Shown piece by piece: positions 19,201 to 23,770 of a DNA stretch of 23,770 nt (the first letter of the stretch is position 1; every line of letters starts with the position of its first letter). Origin of the DNA: Seison nebaliae (taxonomy: Eukaryota > Rotifera > Pararotatoria > Seisonacea > Seisonidae); NCBI GenBank assembly GCA_023231475.1, contig JALJEE010000546.1, positions 1-23,770 on the forward strand. The letters are read 5' to 3'. The position numbers and the translations under genes are program-made. Below the pieces are notes generated by a model, which was not told the DNA's origin, did no database searches, and was given only the letters and a program-made list of their open reading frames with translations.

Positions 19201-20601
19201 CTCCACATTTCTCCTCAATGGTGGTGACGGTTCAGTAAATTTTGGTAGAGAGAAAACAGTTTGTTGAATGAAATCCAACGGCATTTGTGCCGTGTCATAT
19301 AAATATCGTTTGTGATGGACAAATTGAATGAATTCTCCAAATTTTATATGATCCGTTTGATTATAATTTGAATCGGGACAAAATCCTTGACAAATATTCT
19401 CTAACGTTGTTATTTTGGAATAAGCGAATAATTCTAATAATTGTCGTAAACCATAACTGATGGAATTCTGCATACAAATGATAGCATCATATGCTTCCAC
19501 CATCAGCATGTTTGGTGATAACGTTGTCATCAAAATCTCTGCTGACTCACTAAAACTCTCTCGACTAATATTCATTATAATTCCATCAATTTTCGATTGA
19601 CTCCTCCTCAACAAATGTTCCACCAACAACATTGACGAATATCGATGAAATAAATTAATTTTATTACGATCAATACCAATACGTAAATTTGGATTATTTA
19701 AGATAATTTCATAATGTCGTTTATGGAGAAATTTCACTAAAATATCTAATGGACAATTCACCAACAAATCTCTCACGTGACTATATGGAATGAGAAATAT
19801 ATCATTCTCCAATAGAATCTTTGGAGATAAATCATTTATTTCATTCTCTTTCTCATTCTTCAACATCATCTCTCCTTCATTATCATTATTTTCTGTTTTC
19901 ATATGGAATTTACTATTGGTAAATTCATAAACTTTCCAATTTCCTGATGATGATAATTTTGAATTATTTTCAAAAATTTCCTGATGAACATTTAAAATTC
20001 GAGGTATTTCATTTTCTTGATGACTCATAGAATTATTATTCTTGTTTTGGGTCGATTTCGCTATTTTTATATACGTCCCTTTCTTTTGACTTAATTCCAA
20101 TCGTTTCTGATGGAATTCTTTCCGTTTCAAAATTTGTTCTTTGGAATTTTCTTTCTTCCAATTCAAATTTTTATTATTATTCTTATTTTTCTCTCCATTC
20201 AACACTTTATTTTTCTTCTTCTTCAATTGATTATTGACGACGGAAATGGGCGATCGAACAACTTCGATGACTTCTTTCGAGTTCTTCACTCCATCAATCA
20301 TTTCCGTTGATTGTTCCCTACTAACTTGATGAGCAAAATCAAGATGCTTCTTCTCCCAACCATCATCCATTGTGTTAGATTCGTTAAACGTTGTCTGATT
20401 CTTCGCATTGACCAACTCAATATTCACATCATCTTCCACGTCCGGCAACGACCCAAATTTGGTCACCGAATAAGGTAATTGGTCAACTGATTGGACGGTG
20501 TCATAAATATCGTCTTGGAAACCATCGGTATCACTTCCCAACATCGAATTCGTATCATAAAAACAATTATCATTCTTGTCTTCTTTCTCCACCAAATCCA
20601 T
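16216..20601 (-). CDS. PATL1: PAT1/PATL1-like mRNA-decay factor with large extra regions, 1461 aa
   Basis: Single uninterrupted frame. PAT1 proteins bridge deadenylated mRNA, the Lsm1-7 ring and DDX6/Dcp2 in P-bodies to promote decapping. Evidence is a series of short blocks in the family order: an acidic N-terminus with TTFNESNTMDDGWEKKH (about 70-90), resembling TFGxGAVDDDWQEAH of PATL1; a helical block with DYYYFKL (about 675-705), like the family DDYYYxxYxEKL; LGRVSFLDMNHPKQIID (about 840-860), like LGKxxxSSVNNPRKMIDAV; and KKGRALICQAL (about 997), like the family RKGKALVARLL helical repeat. At roughly twice the length of human PATL1 (770 aa) it is unusual. Residues about 267-445 form an extra helical, non-low-complexity region (PLDILVKFLHKRHYEIIL...) and about 280 residues follow the helical-repeat core. 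Low-complexity Asn/Ser/Lys linkers separate these. The absence of introns contrasts with neighbouring genes. A distant homology call, not certain. Confidence 0.7.
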   Translation of the reverse strand: MDLVEKEDKNDNCFYDTNSMLGSDTDGFQDDIYDTVQSVDQLPYSVTKFGSLPDVEDDVNIELVNAKNQTTFNESNTMDDGWEKKHLDFAHQVSREQSTEMIDGVKNSKEVIEVVRSPISVVNNQLKKKKNKVLNGEKNKNNNKNLNWKKENSKEQILKRKEFHQKRLELSQKKGTYIKIAKSTQNKNNNSMSHQENEIPRILNVHQEIFENNSKLSSSGNWKVYEFTNSKFHMKTENNDNEGEMMLKNEKENEINDLSPKILLENDIFLIPYSHVRDLLVNCPLDILVKFLHKRHYEIILNNPNLRIGIDRNKINLFHRYSSMLLVEHLLRRSQSKIDGIIMNISRESFSESAEILMTTLSPNMLMVEAYDAIICMQNSISYGLRQLLELFAYSKITTLENICQGFCPDSNYNQTDHIKFGEFIQFVHHKRYLYDTAQMPLDFIQQTVFSLPKFTEPSPPLRRNVEEGNRSESLMDIMKFQLGIGEKREEFADLSQSMIDDEAIIISESSSIIQPVQSSSSSSSYKERITQNTDLLNLLRGKPSVESSTSINQDVTSYNEKNQKNFTRRLQTVDDLMKRTGITSVNNSNISISLSAFQMNSGKTINKHNNDRYRDLMTYRNKLTLMHQTINHMQQLTYYQSLSGRLTNLIKNQRRLAAKSNETIDEKIINEIMRILPGYIPHNEMDMLKRINQDYYYFKLKESRSDRQIIQNHESTGRYSMNLVRQLMLENENKSNHPSTSSSSSNNSLVNSSNNLEEDEKNYMENDDMVNCNQLLTNTTFLDDVEKKTESQSTRPVHDECKVLGPLGRHRHALLHLISAARETKETKKRSLRGLFENALGRVSFLDMNHPKQIIDMTSTINENSNDLSEINTVKEESTQDLVKSSYKFLLLAIENLFSRILKIDEIDTIIQIKYHSLRQLMNMRKFNDKHLSFLNQLYDCHTNMMREKEETANTYQIWNKNRKSFIEIRQIRSKESDEFFSLLCRRALFSYILTVKKGRALICQALQMADNRKYIERLMTLMTRHILYMLIYDTEHQQVPQLIIKPAFNLPDGYPSTVNDVESLSSVSYLASRKKDHGNRTFFLQSDFLDNFPIIFSSLFRLTLYCGNVQPSKSIITKNIHQHFHLTRLAYHFNVTVHETMQMVANDDLKLNCDEKLNSEISKFLVYLNIQNQSKSVDIHLARFPPMFKLLDEQRKKRIIQTTYQKMSKLLSNHVFCCWYLRTFVRFNLRIIKKLSEDFEKHQTEDLSQDMLRIRKTWATDSRSWSYITWKNFINHIYSILSHSCKPNISNESKCNSCIIHREIVADDPSNNDDEKPLTLNKWIHHNIGENVSSLLCYSNMLASSDLNNYESEPLNSELTELSDSLADGMLHVYFNDDESNDDNKSEERDTVVKDIRSMMKLKKVYSRFVDHDWAKKYENILSDLLDEKKMEFIKSYFDDDLRELYEKNEQFRTLTHHF

Positions 20602-21507
20602 ATTCTTCTGTCGGTCGAATGTACTTTATTGCGATTTAAATTATGGCATGCCCTCTGTTATCATCCACAACTGTTATATGTAAAGTAAAGATACAATTTT
20701 ACTTCTTCCTATAATTAAGCTTCATTCATTTCCTCAAATTATTTAATTGAAAATTAAGCTCAAAATTAATTTTCCCTTTAAAATCTTCCTTACTTTGCTC
20801 ATACTCTTCAGTTATTCTCTCTTTCTTTCTTTTCTTTTGGTGATTATCGAATTCTTCTATCGAATTATTTCTTTTTTGACTTCCTCTTTCACTTACCATT
20901 TTCTCCTAGTTAAATTAATTAACAACTTTATTGCTTCTTTTAATGTGAAATGTGAATTTAAGAAATTTAACTTATATTTATTAATAAAATTATAATCTTT
21001 TTAACTTAATTTATTTCGTCTTTTCACTTTATATCCAATTTTCTAAATTCGATTTCTATAATTGGAAATGTGAAGAACTTTTAATAGAAAAAACTCATTT
21101 TTAATAAAAAAAATTATAAATAACATATCAATTTTTTAGTAGGATTTTATCCGATTTGTTTTAAATTAAACAAACGGAAAAAAAAAGACACAATTTTTAA
21201 GGTAAAATTTTTTACAATCAAATTAAATTTAGAGATTAATTCCAATAATAAAAAAAATAAAATTGTATAAGCTTTCTCAACTATCGATAGCACATCAATT
21301 ATTGAGAATAATGACATTTCTGAAAAGAATCGTTTTAGTTGAACATGAAATTATTTAGAAAAAATTAACTTTGAGTAGAGGATAATTAATGAAAAATGAT
21401 TTAATATTCAAATGAATTCGGTCAAGAATAACAAGTTACATAATGAATTCATAGAAAAGATTTGATGGGACTGGTCGTCGTTCTAAAATTTTAAGAAGAA
21501 TAAAAAA
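20602..21507. other. A+T-rich interval between divergent genes
   Basis: Separates the start codons of the PAT1-like gene (-) and the CCP-like secreted gene (+), so promoters of both are expected near its two ends. No conserved motif, RNA gene or supported open frame was seen; the frames at 20491-20688 and 20747-20995 are hydrophobic AT-translation without family features. Confidence 0.5.
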
Positions 21508-22650
21508 ATGAATAAAATTTCCTTCTTAATATTTGCCATTTTATTAAAAATATCAATCATACAATGTTTCTGTTTGAAAGTTCGTGGTTGCAAAGATCGA
21601 TTTGTTAGATGTGAGTGTGGAGAAGGTGGCGCTCAACAAACCATCCGAATCACCAGATGTAGTAAATTTCGTTCTTGGAGTGTGGTTTGTCGAGACGAAC
21701 ATAAATTTCATGGGAATTTATGTGATTATTATAAATATTGTTCAGTTTGTCCATATAAAAGTGACCAACTTTCTTGTACGAAATGTCCGAAACATCGTTA
21801 TGGGAATCGATGTCAACATGTGAAATATAGTGAGATTTTCATTTCTAATTCTGTTCAATCTTTCCAGTTGCTAAGAAATGCAAGGTGCCTAATGATCAGG
21901 ATGTTGTGTATTCCATAAAGAGCAGTTCAATGTTGGAAAGTGTTACTTGCAGAAATAGTGAGATGAAATTATATGGAAAAAAAGAATTCCATTGTAACGA
22001 AGAAACAGGAAGATGGATCGATGAACAATTGTTTCCCATTTGTTGTTGAAAATTTCCATTTGTAAAATGAGAGTAAAATTATTTCAAGAATTTCCCTGTT
22101 AGAGAGGTAAAATATTGAAAATTGCCAATTCCATAGCGCAATTTCATGGAAGAACTGTGCACATTGAGTGCATAAAAAATTATCAAATGAAAGGACCGAA
22201 ATTTTATTTTTGTAAAATAAGAACCGATAATTGGCCAGCAAAAATCACCACATGTTGTTCCTCAATTAGTTTAATTCTTGATAATTTCATTTTTTAATAA
22301 TTTCAATATTTTCAGAAACTCAACCGAATTGTCCATTGAGTATTTTTGATAAATATATTTACAATATAACATGTAACAACGATAAGTTTATTTTTTTCTG
22401 TTGTTCTGATGATTCCTCATCGACAAATAGTTGCTATGCTAAATGTGTCAAAGTCTACAATATCGGAACTGAAACGATGAAATGTGATGGGGACACGAAA
22501 TTTTGGAAGAGAAAACCGAATTGTATAAGAATTTTGTCTCGTGGTTATTTTGTCCCGTGGCTCTTATGTCCTTCTCCCTTGTTTATTATGTGGAAAAGAA
22601 CTAATTTAGGAATTAATAAAATGATGAACACACGTGAGTCTTCAGTTTAA
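21508..22650 (+). CDS. Secreted cysteine-rich protein with CCP/sushi-like modules, 330 aa or longer
   Basis: Exons 21508-21829, 21868-22041, 22107-22268 and 22316-22650 join in phase to 993 nt; introns are 38, 65 and 47 nt. Residues 1-20 form a signal peptide (hydrophobic FLIFAILLKISII then QC). The first module is a Cys-rich, EGF-like region ending in CTKCPKHRYGNRC. Three repeats then follow the CCP spacing loosely: KKCKVPN...VTCRNSEMKLYG...FHCN...GRW...FPIC; then HGRTVHIEC...FYFC...NWP...TTC; then PNCPLS...ITCN...MKCDGD...FWKRKPNC. CCP modules mediate extracellular protein binding, including in complement-type and matrix proteins. The terminal exon ends in a weakly hydrophobic, Cys-containing segment without a clear membrane anchor. 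A textbook donor GTGAGTCTT at 22634 lies 17 nt before the stop, so the real gene may continue; a retrotransposon relic begins 36 bp downstream. Confidence 0.72.
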
Positions 22651-22686
22651 GATTGTATTTCGTTAACCATTACACTCTCCTTCCTT

Positions 22687-23770
22687 CTACTGAAAGCGAG
22701 TAAAATTCCGTCGGACGACCCATCCTGAACGACTAACTGCTGGATTCTCTTCTTTTGATAGTACACAATTGGTCTTATGAATTAACTTCTTGTTTCCATG
22801 CTGATCGATTATTCGTAAATTTCCGTTGTTGAATGTTTCGAGCACTCTGTAAGTTTCGCTGCATATTGGAAGTAATTTTGCACATGTTAACAATGGTCCT
22901 TTCACGTCTAATTGAATCTCATCGAATAGATTACTAGGTTTGTTCAATTTAAAAAAATGTTTCAATTTCCGATTCGTGAATTTATTCTGACGACATTCTT
23001 CACAAGAATTACATTTCTGTTTGATTATGTGGTGAGTTTTTGGATGGTAGTATATATTACATATTGTATTTTTCATCGCGTTAATTCTTCGATGTATGAA
23101 AAATGAATGATGATGAATTCTGTCAATTAATTCGGCAATGATGTGATTAGGAACAACAATCCGTTTTGGTCCTGTAATAATATTGAGATTGTCGACTTCC
23201 TTCCTTAACCGGTACATGATTCCATTTTGTACCACGAAACCCCCTATATTGTTATTCTTAATACTCTTGATCCACTGACATTTTTCTTGTTCCAGTTTCC
23301 AATCGTAATCTTCATTAGTGGTGCACATTGCTACCACGATTTCTTCGTTACGATTTTGTCCAGAAAGAAAATCGGCGAAAACGTTTTTCTTTCCACTAAT
23401 ATGTTGATACTCAATTGAATAATTTGAGGTATATTCTCTCCAAAGACACCTTCTAAAATTTTCATCAGTTGTCGTGAGGATCGATATAGCTTGTTTCGAA
23501 TCTGTACGAACAATAATTTCTGACCCAAACAGATAGTATCTCATTTTTTTGATTTACTCGATAATTGCTAACGCTTCCTTGTCATTAATATGCCAATTCT
23601 TTTCGTTGGATGATAAGGTACGGGAATAACATTCAATCATGTTTTCGTAATTTGAAGATTGCTGTGATAATATACTTGCAATTGTATGTTGAGAAGCATC
23701 TGTTGTGAGTATGAATGGTTCTTCGAAATTTGGTTTGTTCAGTAAAATTCTATCACAAATGTGAGAAATT
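22687..23770 (-). pseudogene. Ty3/gypsy-like retrotransposon pol relic (RNase H and integrase remnants)
   Basis: Read on the - strand from the window edge: an RNase H region with the PNF..PFILTTDAS block, SRTLSSNEKNW, DKEALAII and then YYLFGSEIIVRTDSK; an integrase zinc-binding HHCC module (H-x-HxxF...CNSCEEC); the beginning of the integrase core at LDVKGPL; then an abrupt change to the C-terminal ETYRVLETFNNGNLRI region. In normal Ty3/gypsy pol about 200 residues holding the rest of the integrase core lie between those two points, so they are deleted here. An in-frame TAA at 23554-23556 separates the two RNase H parts. Reverse transcriptase should lie beyond the window. No LTR was identified. 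The copy cannot encode a complete integrase and is defective. Confidence 0.85.

Noticed and set aside
1-23770. CRISPR array, bacterial operon, rRNA or tRNA genes
   Set aside because: None seen; gene structure with spliceosomal introns rules out a prokaryotic reading.

Overview
This is a eukaryotic, almost certainly animal, nuclear window. It carries spliced genes for RNA polymerase I, a TTC39-family TPR protein, a ZSWIM2-type ubiquitin ligase, a double-C2 membrane protein, a PAT1-family decapping factor and a CCP/sushi-like secreted protein. It is strongly A+T-rich and its introns are very short: most of the 33 introns I could place by reading frame are 38-67 nt, GT...AG, with little more than a T-rich stretch before the AG. 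A compact invertebrate genome fits; an acariform mite is my guess from codon habits and intron size, but the window does not prove it.

Layout. 1-2570 (+): last four exons of POLR1A, followed by a 25-26 nt tandem repeat. 2849-5138 (-): complete 12-exon TTC39-like gene, tail-to-tail with POLR1A. 5139-6392: A+T-rich sequence without a gene. About 6393-10737: probable CACTA/En-Spm-like DNA transposon with a 707-aa intronless transposase (-) and, divergently, an undescribed three-exon gene for 127 aa (+). 11041-16132 (+): tight same-strand cluster of ZSWIM2, a membrane double-C2 protein and an unrecognised nine-exon gene, with only 68 and 105 bp between coding regions. 16216-20601 (-): one uninterrupted 1461-codon PAT1/PATL1-like gene, tail-to-tail with the cluster. 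20602-21507: A+T-rich, no gene seen. 21508-22650 (+): secreted cysteine-rich, CCP-like gene. 22687-23770 (-): relic of a Ty3/gypsy-like retrotransposon with a nonsense codon and most of the integrase core missing, running off the window.

How it fits together. The host genes are unrelated in pathway (rRNA transcription, TPR scaffold, ubiquitin ligation, membrane C2 protein, mRNA decay, secretion) and look like ordinary gene-dense chromatin interrupted by two mobile elements. The candidate for something new is the 6.4-10.7 kb element: a transposase plus a small divergent spliced gene, formally like the TNPD/TNPA pair of plant En/Spm. All exon models come from reading-frame continuity, splice dinucleotides and remembered family similarity; no alignment or transcript data were available.
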